Shown here one piece after another: positions 22,276 through 31,549 of a DNA stretch of 64,000 bases. How positions within the stretch are numbered: position 1 is the stretch's first letter; the number at the start of each line of letters is the position of its first letter. The position numbers and the translations under genes were made by a program. Origin of the DNA: Nitrospirillum pindoramense (GTDB lineage Bacteria > Pseudomonadota > Alphaproteobacteria > Azospirillales > Azospirillaceae); the NCBI RefSeq assembly GCF_007827955.1, contig NZ_VITR01000007.1, positions 309,006 through 373,005 of the forward strand. Direction: 5' to 3'. The notes under the pieces are model-generated. The model ran no database searches and had not been told where the DNA came from. It saw nothing but the letters and a program-made list of their open reading frames with translations.

Positions 22276-24285
22276 TCACTTCAGATTGTCGATCGCCACC
22301 CCCGGCAGGGTGTCCGCCGGCGTGAAGCCGAAGATGCGGCCGTAGAAGTACAGTTCCGCCTCCTGCGCGCGGATGATGCTGTCGGCCTTGCGGAAGCCGT
22401 GCTGCTCGCCCTCGAACTCGATATAGGCGACAGGCACGCCCTTGGCCTTCAGCGCGTTGACGATGCTGCGCGACTGGGCGGGAGGAACCACCGCGTCCTC
22501 CGCCCCCTGGAAGGTGATGAGCGGGGCGGAGAAGCCGTCCAGGTGCCGCAAGGGGCTGCGGGCGTCATAGACGGCCTTGCCCGCCGGATAGGGGGCCACC
22601 AGGCTGTCCAGGTAGCGGCTTTCGAACTTGTGGGTGTCCTTGGCCAGGGCCTCCATGTCCGACACGCCGTAGTAATTGGCGCCAGCCTTGAACACATGCG
22701 TGAAGGCCAGGGCCGCCAGGGTGGTGTAGCCGCCGGCACTGCCGCCCCGGATGGCGGCGCGGTTGGCATCCGCCAGGCCGGCCTTGTCCAGATAGGCCAC
22801 CACCGCGGTGGCGTCCTGCACGTCGGTGATGCCCCAGTTGCCGCGCAGACGGTTGCGATAGGCGCGGCCATAGCCGGTGCTGCCGCCATAGTTCACGTCC
22901 ACCACGGCGAAGCCCCGGCTGGTCCAATACTGGATGCTCATGTCCAGGGAGGGTTTGGCCGCGCTGGTGGGGCCGCCATGAACCTTGACCAGCAGGGGTG
23001 GCTTCTCCCCCGCCGGGGCCCGGAAGGCGGGGTTGGTGGGGGCGTAGTAGAAGGCGTGGGCCATACGCGCCTGGCCGTCCGGGCCGGGCGCGGTGGGGAA
23101 CACGACGGGCCGGGCGCGGGACACCAGGCCGGCATCCAAGTTTTCCGGCGCCGGGCGGCGCAGCACCGTGGGGGCACCGGTGGCCAGGTCGACCGTCACC
23201 ACCGCCGGGGTGGCGTCGGCGAAGCTGGCGATCATCACCGCCTGGCCGGGACCAGCCAGGCGCACGCCGGTGATGCCGACGACGGGCAGGTCCAGGTCGC
23301 GCGCCGTCCCCGTCTTCAGGTCGATCACCGCCAGCCGGTCAAGGCCCTGGCTGCTGTAGCGCGCCACCGCCTGGCCTTGCCCCGTCAGGGCATAGGTCGT
23401 GAGACCCAGGTTCCACAGGGGGCCACCGAACTCTGCCGCTCGCGCCGAGACGGCACGCGTGGCGCCATCCCGCCAAGCGTAGAGGTTCCACCAATCGCTG
23501 CGGTCGGAGATGAAGTAGAGGGTGCCGTCGGCATCCCACTGCGGCTCCAGCACCGATTCCTCATGCCCGCCGGCCACCACCGTGGGGCTGCCCAGGCCCT
23601 GGGGCGTGATGTCGGCCACGTACAGCGTGGTGGTGTCCCACGGCATGTTGGGGTGGGACCAGGCGATCCACGCCAGCCGCTTGCGATCCGGGCTGAGGCG
23701 GGGGTAGGCCACGAAATCGCTGGCGCCGAACAGCACGGTGCCGGCATCGCCCGGCTGGTCCACTGCCAGCGAGACGATCGCGTTTTTCGCTTCCCCGGGG
23801 GCGGTGTGATCCTCGCGCACGCAATAAAGGTGGCCGGGCGCGCCGGCCACGCAGTCGGCATAGCGGTAGCCCTCCGGCGTCAGCGGCTGCGCCGCGCCGC
23901 CAGCCTCGGGCAGGGTGTACAGGCGTTGGTCGGCGAAGTTGCTGAAGTATAGGCGACCGCCAACGGCCAGCAGGGCGCCGCCGCCATATTCGTGGACGCG
24001 GGTGCGGGCGTTGACCGCCGGTCCCGTCAGCTCGCGTATGCCGCCGGCGCCATTGGGCGTCACCACAGCGTAGCGTCCCTTCTCGGCCGGACGGCTTTCC
24101 AGCCAATAGGGCACGCCGCCGTCCACCGTCAGGTCACCCAGGCGCACCTCGCTGCCGGCCAGCATCTGGGCGGTGATGGGCGAGGCCCAGGTGCCATGGG
24201 CGGCGGTCTTCTTCTCAGCGGCGGTCGCGTTCGTCATCACAAGCCCCATCAGCAACGCCGCCATCGCGGCCCGTTTCAACCCCAT
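22276..24285 (-). CDS. S9-family serine peptidase (prolyl oligopeptidase/acylaminoacyl-peptidase type)
   Basis: I start at MGLKRAAMAALLMGLVMTNATAA (24285), a signal peptide; the frame is open further but over non-coding sequence. The 669-residue protein has a beta-propeller of WD-like strands (SVLEPQWDADGTLYFISDRSDWWNLY) and a C-terminal alpha/beta-hydrolase. The triad is Ser in GGSAGGY, Asp in GAEDAVVPP and His in GEQHGF. It should cleave peptides in the periplasm. It is divergent from the KamA gene. Confidence 0.92.
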   Translation of the reverse strand: MGLKRAAMAALLMGLVMTNATAAEKKTAAHGTWASPITAQMLAGSEVRLGDLTVDGGVPYWLESRPAEKGRYAVVTPNGAGGIRELTGPAVNARTRVHEYGGGALLAVGGRLYFSNFADQRLYTLPEAGGAAQPLTPEGYRYADCVAGAPGHLYCVREDHTAPGEAKNAIVSLAVDQPGDAGTVLFGASDFVAYPRLSPDRKRLAWIAWSHPNMPWDTTTLYVADITPQGLGSPTVVAGGHEESVLEPQWDADGTLYFISDRSDWWNLYAWRDGATRAVSARAAEFGGPLWNLGLTTYALTGQGQAVARYSSQGLDRLAVIDLKTGTARDLDLPVVGITGVRLAGPGQAVMIASFADATPAVVTVDLATGAPTVLRRPAPENLDAGLVSRARPVVFPTAPGPDGQARMAHAFYYAPTNPAFRAPAGEKPPLLVKVHGGPTSAAKPSLDMSIQYWTSRGFAVVDVNYGGSTGYGRAYRNRLRGNWGITDVQDATAVVAYLDKAGLADANRAAIRGGSAGGYTTLAALAFTHVFKAGANYYGVSDMEALAKDTHKFESRYLDSLVAPYPAGKAVYDARSPLRHLDGFSAPLITFQGAEDAVVPPAQSRSIVNALKAKGVPVAYIEFEGEQHGFRKADSIIRAQEAELYFYGRIFGFTPADTLPGVAIDNLK

Positions 24286-24463
24286 CGCCCGTCCCTCGTC
24301 CCACTGTTCGCCCCCGCGTTGGTGGGCAGTGTGCCCCAAGCGCGGTGGGCGCGCCAACGCCGATGCGGGGGGCCCATGCGGGCGGGCCGCTTGACGAGGG
24401 GGCGCCCAAGGTCGATCTAAACCCGTGTTTCCATTGTTCCACGCACCGCCAGGGAGAGGCCCC

Positions 24464-25534
24464 ATGGGCATCGCCGTTCGCCAGCTCGCCCCGCGCAAGG
24501 CCCCCATCCGCACCCCGGATGGCTTGGTCGAGGCCGGCCTGGCCGAGCCCGCCGCCCTGCCCGTGCTGGAACAGGTGGCGGCCAGCTTCGCCGTGTCGGT
24601 CACCGACCAGATGGCCGGCCTGATAGACCCCACCGACCCGAACGACCCCGTGGCCCGCCAGTTCATCCCGGCGGGGGAGGAGCTGGAGACCACCCCCGGC
24701 GAACTGGCCGACCCCATCGGCGACGGGCCGCACAGCCCGGTGAAGGGCATCGTCCACCGCTACCACGACCGCGTGCTGCTGAAGGCCGCCAACGTCTGCC
24801 CGGTCTACTGCCGCTTCTGCTTCCGGCGGGAGATGGTGGGCCCGGGCAGCGAGACCCTGGACGGGGCGGAGCTGGACGCCGCCCTCGCCTATATCGCCGA
24901 ACACGAGGAGGTGTGGGAAGTCATCCTGACCGGGGGCGACCCCCTGGTCCTGTCCCCCCGCCGCCTGGCCGAGATCGTCACCCGCCTGGACGCCATCCCC
25001 CATGTCGGCATCGTCCGTTTCCACACCCGCGTGCCGGTGGTGGACCCCGACCGCGTGACGCCGGAACTGGTGGCGGCCCTGAAGGGCAAGCGCATCGCCA
25101 GCTGGTTGATGCTGCACGCCAACCATTGGCGCGAGCTGAACGACGCCGCGCGCGGCGCCATCGCCCGCCTGGTCGACGCCGGCATCCCGCTGCTGTCGCA
25201 GACCGTGCTGCTGAAGGGCGTCAACGACGACGCCGACACCCTGACCCGCACCTTCCGCGCCCTGGTCCAGGCGCGGGTGAAGCCGCATTACCTGCACCAG
25301 GGGGATTTGGCCAAGGGCACGGCCCATTTCCGCACGACGATCCAGCGTGGCCGCGCCCTGATGCGTGAGTTGCGCGGCGATGTCTCCGGCCTGTGCCAGC
25401 CCACCTATGTGCTGGACATCCCCGGCGGCCACGGCAAGGTGCCCCTGACCGCCGACTACCTGGCCCCCGACGGCGAAGGCGGCTGGACCGTCACCGACCC
25501 GCGCGGCGGCCGGCACGCTTATAGCGAAGAGTAG
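24464..25534 (+). CDS. Lysine 2,3-aminomutase-like radical SAM enzyme (KamA/EpmB family)
   Basis: ATG 24464 has GGGAGAGG upstream. The 356-residue protein carries the radical SAM cluster motif CPVYCRFC (CxxxCxxC), the PLP/SAM segment VILTGGDPLVLSP, and the family end (YLHQGDLAKGTAHFRTTIQRG, then SGLCQPTYVLDIPGGHGKVPL). It interconverts alpha- and beta-lysine, either for free lysine or for modifying elongation factor P. No epmA or efp gene is next to it, so the exact substrate is open. Repeat copy C follows. Confidence 0.92.
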   Translation: MGIAVRQLAPRKAPIRTPDGLVEAGLAEPAALPVLEQVAASFAVSVTDQMAGLIDPTDPNDPVARQFIPAGEELETTPGELADPIGDGPHSPVKGIVHRYHDRVLLKAANVCPVYCRFCFRREMVGPGSETLDGAELDAALAYIAEHEEVWEVILTGGDPLVLSPRRLAEIVTRLDAIPHVGIVRFHTRVPVVDPDRVTPELVAALKGKRIASWLMLHANHWRELNDAARGAIARLVDAGIPLLSQTVLLKGVNDDADTLTRTFRALVQARVKPHYLHQGDLAKGTAHFRTTIQRGRALMRELRGDVSGLCQPTYVLDIPGGHGKVPLTADYLAPDGEGGWTVTDPRGGRHAYSEE

Positions 25535-25545
25535 TTTTAAAACTC

Positions 25546-25671
25546 CCTCAGCGCCGGGCGCGGCCATCCGGCCGGCAGGCTTGTCCTCCCTTTTCAGTCC
25601 GCTGATGCTCCCCGAAAAGGTCCGGCGGCCGCAGTCGCGGCCTACAGCGGCATGATCAAGATGCCGCCGGT
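25546..25671 (+). repeat. Dispersed 3'-UTR repeat, copy C (after kamA-like gene)
   Basis: It starts CCTCAGCGCCGGGCG 12 bases after the stop codon, shares the CAGTCCGCTGATGCTCCCC middle, and ends in the hairpin GCGGCAT/ATGCCGC (25647-25653, 25661-25667). The sequence matches copy B over most of its length. Confidence 0.75.
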
Positions 25672-25675
25672 GGGA

Positions 25676-26422
25676 TCAGCCCCCTTCGGGCGGCAGGGGG
25701 CGGGTGCGTTCGGGCAGCACCATCTGCACCGCCGTGCCGAAGCGGCGCACGGCGTGGAAGGCGCGGGAGTGGAAGTGGCGGCGGACCAGCACCACGATCA
25801 CCAGGGCGGTGGAGGCCATGAAGGCCAGGGGGTGGACGAACCAGCCCAGCGCCGCGAAGCCGAAGTAATAGGCCCGCACCCCGGCGTTGAAGCTCTGCAC
25901 CGCCAGGGAAAGGAGGGTCGCCGCCGCGTCCGCCGCCTCTTCCACATCCACGCTGGGCGGATGGTTGGTGGCGTCGGGCATGGCGCCGATCAGGGCGCAG
26001 GTATAGTTGTACTGCCGCACCGCCCAGGTGAACTGGAAGAAGGCGTAGACCAGCACGCCCAGCAGCAGGAACAGCTTCACCTCCACCAGGGCGCCCGACG
26101 CGGTGCTGGCAACGTGCATCTTGTCCACCAGGGCGGCCAGCCGGTCGGCATTCACCAGGGCGCTGAGGTCGCCGGCGATCAGCAGCACGGTGGTGGAGGC
26201 GAAGAAGGACACGCTCTGGATCAGGTGGCCCAGCAATTGGCCGTCCAGCAGGCGGGTGTCGCGCGCCTGCATGTTGCGCATCCACACCTCGCGCACCGTG
26301 CGCATGTGCAGGTTCAGGCTGGCCGGCGCCCCCGGCAGGCGGAAGATGACGTTATAGCCGCCCCACAACACGAAGAAGGTGGTGAGGGCCAGAAGGTCCA
26401 GCGGCGCCAGGTCAAAGGGCAT
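25676..26422 (-). CDS. DUF599-family membrane protein
   Basis: The 248-residue protein has four or five membrane helices (LDLLALTTFFVLWGGYNVIF, then SVSFFASTTVLLIAGDLSAL, VKLFLLLGVLVYAFFQFTWAVRQYNY, and two near the C-terminus). The segment MRNMQARDTRLLDGQLLGHLIQS and the polar motif RAYYFGFAALGWFVHP match the DUF599 family. Members are inner-membrane proteins of unknown function. It stands alone between convergent and upstream genes. Confidence 0.82.
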   Translation of the reverse strand: MPFDLAPLDLLALTTFFVLWGGYNVIFRLPGAPASLNLHMRTVREVWMRNMQARDTRLLDGQLLGHLIQSVSFFASTTVLLIAGDLSALVNADRLAALVDKMHVASTASGALVEVKLFLLLGVLVYAFFQFTWAVRQYNYTCALIGAMPDATNHPPSVDVEEAADAAATLLSLAVQSFNAGVRAYYFGFAALGWFVHPLAFMASTALVIVVLVRRHFHSRAFHAVRRFGTAVQMVLPERTRPLPPEGG

Positions 26423-26514
26423 GGGCGGGGCTGCGATCGGAGAGGGATGGAAGGCCCCGCATCATGCCTTGAGCCCGCCCGCCAGGCGAGCGGAAGCTTG
26501 AGGCCCTCGCGCCG

Positions 26515-27183
26515 TCAGGCCGCGGGCGGCGCGTCGGCCTGGCACTCCGGCGCGGCATCGGCGAAGGCCGGCAGGGCCAGACAGGCCTGGTCGATGGCCA
26601 CCAGGGTGGGGCAGGTGGACAGGTCGGCGTTGAAGCGCCGGGCGTTGAACATCTGCGGCACCAGGGTCAGGTCCGCCAGACCGGGCGCGTCGCCGACGCA
26701 GAAGCGCCCCACATGGGGCCTCACCATCGCCTCCACCGCCGCCAGGCCGGCTTCCATCCAGTGGCGCACCCAGCGGCCGGCCCGTTCCTCATCAACGCCC
26801 ATTTCACCCTTCAGGTATTTCTGGACGCGCAGATTGTTGAGGGGGTGGATGTCACAGGCGATGGCCAGCGCGACGGCACGGGCACGGGCCCGGGCGATGG
26901 GGTCGGCCGGCAGCAGGGCGGGGGTGGGGTACACCTCGTCCAGATACTCCACGATGGCCAGCGATTGGGTCAGCAGGTGATGGCCGGTCGCGTCATCCAC
27001 CGCGAGGGTGGGCAGCTGGCCCTGCGGGTTCAGGGCCAGGTAGTCGGGCTTCAACTGCTCCCCGCCATCGCGCAGCAGGTGCACCGGCACCTGCTCGGCC
27101 GTCAGACCCTTCAGGTTCAGGGCGATGCGCACGCGATAGGCGGCGGAGGAGCGGAAATAGGTGTACAGCGCGAGCGAGGCCAT
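26515..27183 (-). CDS. maiA: Maleylacetoacetate isomerase (zeta-class GST)
   Basis: This 222-residue protein has the zeta-GST glutathione motif RSSAAYRVRIALNLKG (the usual SSCxxRVRIAL with Ala for Cys), NPQGQLPTL, and TQSLAIVEYLDEVYP. The C-terminal helix set includes CDIHPLNNLRVQKYL. It isomerises maleylacetoacetate to fumarylacetoacetate in tyrosine/homogentisate breakdown. It lies 27 bases downstream of the fumarylacetoacetate hydrolase gene on the same strand. The Ala replacing the motif Cys is a small oddity. Confidence 0.9.
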   Translation of the reverse strand: MASLALYTYFRSSAAYRVRIALNLKGLTAEQVPVHLLRDGGEQLKPDYLALNPQGQLPTLAVDDATGHHLLTQSLAIVEYLDEVYPTPALLPADPIARARARAVALAIACDIHPLNNLRVQKYLKGEMGVDEERAGRWVRHWMEAGLAAVEAMVRPHVGRFCVGDAPGLADLTLVPQMFNARRFNADLSTCPTLVAIDQACLALPAFADAAPECQADAPPAA

Positions 27184-27210
27184 GAGGCGGTCCTTGTGGA
27201 AGATCGCCCG

Positions 27211-28302
27211 TCAGGGCACCGGGACGGGAACGGGCTCGGGCGCCACCGGCTGGGGCTGGTATTCGGCCACCGTCTGCTCGATGGCGCCGAAAATGCTGGC
27301 GCCGGCGGCGTCCCGCATCTCGAGGCGCACGCTGTCGCCGAAGCGCAGGAAGGGCGTCCGGGGTTGGCCCTGCAGCAGGGTTTCCACCGTGCGCACCTCC
27401 GCCAGGCAGGAATAGCCGACACCGCCCTGGGCGATGGGCAGGCCCGGCCCGCCGTCCGGCCCCCTGTTGGACACGGTGCCGGACCCGATGATGGTGCCGG
27501 CGACCAGCGGCCGCGTGCGCGCAGCATGCGCGATCAACTGGCCGAAATCGAAGGTCATGTCGACTCCGGCGTTGGGCCGGCCGAAGGGGTGGCCGTTGAT
27601 AAAGGACAGCAGGTCCAGGTGCAGCTTGCCCTCACGCCAGGCGTCGCCCAGCGCGTCCGGCGTCACCGCCACGGGGGCGAAGGCGCTGGACGGCTTGGAC
27701 TGGAAGAAGCCGAAGCCCTTGGCCAGTTCCCCCGGGATCAGGCCGCGCAGGGACACGTCGTTGACCAGCATGACCAGGCGGATCAGGCCGCGCGCCTCCG
27801 CCGCCGACACGCCCATGGGCACGTCGCCGGTGATGACCGCCACCTCCCCCTCCAGGTCGATGCCCCAGGCCTCGTTGGCCATGAGGATGGGATCGCGGGG
27901 GCCGAGGAAGCTGTCGGATCCGCCCTGGTACATCAGCGGGTCGGTCCAGAAGCTGGGCGGCATGTCGGCGCCGCGCGCCTTGCGCACCAGTTCCACATGG
28001 TTGACGTAGGCCGAGCCGTCCGCCCACTGGTAGGCGCGGGGCAGCGGCGCCATGCAGACGGCCTCGTCGAACGCCTCGAACGGGGCAATGCCCTCATCCA
28101 GTTCGGCGGCCACCTCCGCCAGGCGGGGGGCCACCTGGGCCCAGTCGTCCAGCGCCTGCTGCAGCGTGGCGGCGATGCCCGGCACCGCGCGGCAACGCGC
28201 CAGGTCGGCCGATACGACGACCAGGATGCCGTCACGGCCCACCTTGGCCTGCAAGGCGCCATCCAATGTCCGGTCCAGCGATTTCAGGGTAGCCAACTTC
28301 AT
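27211..28302 (-). CDS. Fumarylacetoacetate hydrolase family protein
   Basis: The 363-residue protein has an N-terminal domain (MKLATLKSLDRTLDGAL) and the FAH metal site: DPLMYQGGSDSFLGPRDPI, WGIDLEGEVAVITGDVPMG with the Glu ligands, and the loop LVNDVSLRGLIPGELAKGFGFFQSKPSSAF. The end is unusually Pro/Val-rich (PQPVAPEPVPVPVP). It hydrolyses fumarylacetoacetate to fumarate and acetoacetate. With maiA and the divergent MarR gene it forms a tyrosine-catabolism unit; hmgA is not in the window. Confidence 0.88.
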   Translation of the reverse strand: MKLATLKSLDRTLDGALQAKVGRDGILVVVSADLARCRAVPGIAATLQQALDDWAQVAPRLAEVAAELDEGIAPFEAFDEAVCMAPLPRAYQWADGSAYVNHVELVRKARGADMPPSFWTDPLMYQGGSDSFLGPRDPILMANEAWGIDLEGEVAVITGDVPMGVSAAEARGLIRLVMLVNDVSLRGLIPGELAKGFGFFQSKPSSAFAPVAVTPDALGDAWREGKLHLDLLSFINGHPFGRPNAGVDMTFDFGQLIAHAARTRPLVAGTIIGSGTVSNRGPDGGPGLPIAQGGVGYSCLAEVRTVETLLQGQPRTPFLRFGDSVRLEMRDAAGASIFGAIEQTVAEYQPQPVAPEPVPVPVP

Positions 28303-28391
28303 GGGGGCCCTTCTTCAGTCGTCTTCACGGCCGCCGCGACCTTGAGGCGGAGCCCGGCGGGCCAGCAGGGTCGGCAGGAAAAACGGCGCCC

Positions 28392-28434
28392 TCAAGGCGG
28401 CCGACACATCCACGAGGGATGGCGGCGCCTTGAG
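28392..28434. repeat. Inverted repeat in the fah-marR intergenic region
   Basis: CTCAAGGCG (near 28391-28399) and CGCCTTGAG (28426-28434) are perfect 9-base complements, and CTTGAGGCGG recurs near 28341. It lies in the fah 5' leader. It may be an mRNA structure; the clearer operator is the palindrome at 28538. Confidence 0.35.
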
Positions 28435-28537
28435 ACCACGAAAGAACGGGGCTGTTTCCTCCCAACCCGTCTTCCATCCCCGGGGCGGCGCCCGTTAAGG
28501 CAACCCCAATGACGGGATGGACAGCGGTCGGTTTTAT

Positions 28538-28553
28538 CGTTTCAAATGAAACG
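28538..28553. promoter_or_regulatory. MarR-type operator between fah and marR
   Basis: CGTTTCAAATGAAACG has perfect 7-base arms around AA, followed by a TATAAT-like -10 (GTTATAAT, 28553-28560). It lies between the divergent fah-maiA operon and the MarR gene, where the regulator would bind. The local A/T content is higher than its surroundings. Confidence 0.65.
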
Positions 28554-28671
28554 TTATAATTACAGTAGGCTGGGTTGGCTTGCCCTGTCAAGCGGCCCCC
28601 TGCCGCAGGCGCCACCGCCACCGTCTTGTTACAGGCCTCTTGTTGCAGGCCCCCTTGGTCATAGGCCCCCC

Positions 28672-29148
28672 ATGCCCCCCGATTTGCGTCTGAACCGCTT
28701 CCTGCCCTATCGCCTGAACATCCTGTCGAAGAAGGTCAGCCTGGCGCTGGCCACACGCTATCAGGAACGCTTCGGCCTCAGTATTCCGGAGTGGCGGGTG
28801 TTCGCCACCCTGGGCCAGGAACAGCCGCTGTCGTCCAACGACATCGTGGAGCGGACGGCCATGGACAAGGCCAAGGTCAGCCGGGCGGTGAACCGGCTGG
28901 TGGCCGCCGGGCTGCTGGACCGCCAGCCCCACCCCCATGACCAGCGCCTGTTGCGCCTGTCGTTCAGCCGCAAGGGGCGCGACCTGTACGCCCAGGTGGC
29001 GCCGGAGGCCCTGGCCTGGGAAGCGCAGCTGCTGTCCGTGCTGACCGACGCCGAACGCGCCCAGCTGTGGGCGCTGATCGAACGGCTGGAACAACGGGTG
29101 GCCGAGGAGATTCCCGCGTCCACGCCGCTGTCGGATTCTTTGGATTAA
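28672..29148 (+). CDS. MarR-family regulator (HmgR-like)
   Basis: I use ATG 28672, giving 158 residues; the frame is open upstream to 28546 but passes over the operator. The winged helix is visible: LSIPEWRVFATLGQ, SSNDIVERTAMDKAKVSRAVNRLVAAGLLDRQPHPHDQRLLRLSFSRKGRDLY. It is divergent from fah-maiA, the layout of homogentisate-pathway repressors, so it likely controls them in response to an aromatic acid. The ligand is inferred. Repeat copy D begins 2 bases after its stop. Confidence 0.85.
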   Translation: MPPDLRLNRFLPYRLNILSKKVSLALATRYQERFGLSIPEWRVFATLGQEQPLSSNDIVERTAMDKAKVSRAVNRLVAAGLLDRQPHPHDQRLLRLSFSRKGRDLYAQVAPEALAWEAQLLSVLTDAERAQLWALIERLEQRVAEEIPASTPLSDSLD

Positions 29149-29150
29149 TT

Positions 29151-29296
29151 CCTCAGGCGCCGGCAGGCCCATCCGGGCCTTTGGCTCATCCTCAGCTTCC
29201 AGTCCGCTGCGCTCCCCGGAAGCTTCCGGCGGCCATCTATTTACATAACAAAAGGTCGCAGCCTACAGCGGCACGAGGCCAAACCTCCTGCCGCTG
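29151..29296 (+). repeat. Dispersed 3'-UTR repeat, copy D (after marR), with an insertion
   Basis: It begins CCTCAGGCGCCGGC right after the marR stop and ends in the hairpin AGCGGCACGAGG/CCTCCTGCCGCT (29267-29278, 29284-29295; one mismatch). Between GGCGGCC and GGTCGCAGCC it carries about 18 extra A/T-rich bases (ATCTATTTACATAACAAA) that copies A-C lack. Confidence 0.75.
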
Positions 29297-29348
29297 CTTG
29301 GCGCGTCAAGGCGACGGTGGCGGGACAAGGGCCACCGTCGCGCTTCAC

Positions 29349-31547
29349 TCACACGCTGACCGACCCGGCGAAGGGCAGGTCGCGGATGCGCTTGCCGGTC
29401 AGGGCGGCGATGGCGTTGGCCACCGCCGGCCCCAGGGGCGGCACGCCCGGTTCGCCCACCCCGGTGGGCGGGTTGGCGCTGGGGACGATGTGCACCTCCA
29501 CCTTGGGCATCTCATCGATGCGCAGGCAGCGGTAGCTGTCGAAGTTGGACTGGTCGACCACGCCGTCGGTCATGGTGATGGCGCCGAACATGACAGCGCC
29601 CAGGCCGAAGCCGATGCCGCCCTCCATCTGCGCCTTGACCACGTCCGGCGTGACGGCGATGCCGCAATCGACGGCGCAGACCACACGCTCCACCTTGATG
29701 CGGCCCTTGTCGTCCTGCGACACCTCGGCCACATGGGCGACGACGGAACGGAAGCTTTCCGCCACCGCCACGCCCCGCGCCCAGCCCTTGGGCAGGGGCT
29801 TGTCCCAGCCGGCCTTTTCCACCGCCAGGTTCAGCACCGCCAGGTGGCGCGGGTGCTTTTCCATCAGCGTGCGGCGGAAGGCCACGGGGTCCTGCTTGGC
29901 CTCAGCCGCCAGTTCGTCGATGAAGGTTTCCACGGCGAAGGCGGTATGGGTGGACCCCACCGACCGCCACCACAGCACCGGCACGGGCGAGGTGGTGGTG
30001 TGCAGGTCCACCAGGCGGTTGGGGATGGTGTAGGGGATTTCCGCCGCGCCCTCGACCGAGGTCGCATCGGGCTTGCCCGGCTGGTCGAACGGGCCGCCGG
30101 CCATGATGCTCTGCCCGACGATGCGGTGGCGCCAGGCCAGCACGCCGCCGTCCGCGCCCAGCTTGGCCTCCATGCCATGGACGTACAGCGGGCGGTAGCG
30201 CCCGCCACGGACGTCATCCTCCCGCGACCAGATCAGCTTCACCGGCCGTCCAGCCAGCTTGCCGCCCTGCACCTTGGCATCCGCCAGCGCCTTGGCGATG
30301 GACACACCCTCGACGATGTAGTCCGACTCGACATTGGCGCGGCGGCCGAAGCTGCCGCCGGCATAGACGGTGTGGATGGTCACCTGTTCCGGCTTCAGAC
30401 CAGCGGTCTTGGCGGCGTTGCCCTGGTCGATGGTCTGGAACTGGTCGCCCGCCCAGATCTCACAGGCATCCTTGTCCAGCTTGACCACGCAGGTCAGCGG
30501 TTCCATGGGCGCGTGGGCCAGATAGGGGAAGGTGAATTCCGCCTTCACGGTCTTGGCCCCCTTCACGGCGTCGACATCGCCCTCCTTGGTCACCAACTGG
30601 CCGGGCTTGGGCAGCAGGGCCTTGTAGTCGGCGATGATGGCGTCGGTGCCGCGCTTCTCGGCCTTGGACTCGTCCCAGGTGACTTTCAGCGCCTCCCGCC
30701 CCTGATGGGCCGCCCAGTAGGAGGTGGCCAGCACGGCCACGCCGCGCGGAATCTCCACCACCTCGACCACGCCCTTCACCGCCTTCGCCGCCTTGGCATC
30801 GATGGTCTGGGCCGTGGCGCCGAAGCGGGGCGGACGCTGCACCACCGCCACCAGCATGCCCGGCTGGACGACGTCGATGGCGAAGGTGGCCTTGCCGGTC
30901 GTCTTCTCCGCGCTGTCCTTGCGCGGCAGCTTGGTGCCCACCAGGGTGAAAGACTTGGGGTCCTTCAGCGGCACGTCCGCGGGCACGGGCAGGGTCGCGG
31001 CCGTCGCGGCCAGATCACCAAAGGTGGCCTTGTGCGTGCCGGAGGACACCACGCCCTTGGACACGGTGATGGCGGAGGCCGGCACGCCCCAGGTCTGGGC
31101 GGCGGCGGCCACCAGCAGAGCGCGGGCCGTGGCGCCGGCCTGGCGCAGCTGGGTCCAGGAATTATAGACGGAGGTGGACCCGCCCGTCCCCTGGATGGGA
31201 CCGAAGGCGGTGTTGTTGTACAGCTTGGCGTTGGCGGGGGCGTGTTCCGCCCGCATCTGCGCCCAGTCGGCGTCGATCTCCTCCGCCACGATGGCGGTCA
31301 GGCCGGTGAAGACGCCCTGCCCCATCTCCAAATGCTTGATCAGCACGGTGACGGTGTTGTCCGGCGCCACCTTGACAAAGGCGTTGGGCTCGAAAGCCTT
31401 GGCGGCCACCGCGGCGGCCTCGGCCCGGCGGCTGGTACCGGTCCAGGTGAAGCCCACCATCAGGCCGACGCCGGCCCCGCCGGTGACCTGCAGGAAACGG
31501 CGGCGGGAGGCGCCTTCGGGGCTTTGGGTCATGTGTCCATCGGGCAT
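29349..31547 (-). CDS. Molybdenum hydroxylase large subunit (isoquinoline 1-oxidoreductase beta-like)
   Basis: The ATG at 31547 has GGAG 8 nt upstream and lies 2 bases after the small-subunit stop. The 732-residue protein starts with a Tat signal ([19 protein letters not shown]). It has [19 protein letters not shown], two xanthine-oxidase-type domains, the cofactor segment [14 protein letters not shown], and the catalytic Glu loop [15 protein letters not shown]. It hydroxylates N-heteroaromatics or oxidises aldehydes in the periplasm. The molybdopterin-cytosine-type cofactor must come from genes elsewhere. Confidence 0.9.
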   Translation of the reverse strand: MPDGHMTQSPEGASRRRFLQVTGGAGVGLMVGFTWTGTSRRAEAAAVAAKAFEPNAFVKVAPDNTVTVLIKHLEMGQGVFTGLTAIVAEEIDADWAQMRAEHAPANAKLYNNTAFGPIQGTGGSTSVYNSWTQLRQAGATARALLVAAAAQTWGVPASAITVSKGVVSSGTHKATFGDLAATAATLPVPADVPLKDPKSFTLVGTKLPRKDSAEKTTGKATFAIDVVQPGMLVAVVQRPPRFGATAQTIDAKAAKAVKGVVEVVEIPRGVAVLATSYWAAHQGREALKVTWDESKAEKRGTDAIIADYKALLPKPGQLVTKEGDVDAVKGAKTVKAEFTFPYLAHAPMEPLTCVVKLDKDACEIWAGDQFQTIDQGNAAKTAGLKPEQVTIHTVYAGGSFGRRANVESDYIVEGVSIAKALADAKVQGGKLAGRPVKLIWSREDDVRGGRYRPLYVHGMEAKLGADGGVLAWRHRIVGQSIMAGGPFDQPGKPDATSVEGAAEIPYTIPNRLVDLHTTTSPVPVLWWRSVGSTHTAFAVETFIDELAAEAKQDPVAFRRTLMEKHPRHLAVLNLAVEKAGWDKPLPKGWARGVAVAESFRSVVAHVAEVSQDDKGRIKVERVVCAVDCGIAVTPDVVKAQMEGGIGFGLGAVMFGAITMTDGVVDQSNFDSYRCLRIDEMPKVEVHIVPSANPPTGVGEPGVPPLGPAVANAIAALTGKRIRDLPFAGSVSV

Positions 31548-31549
31548 GA

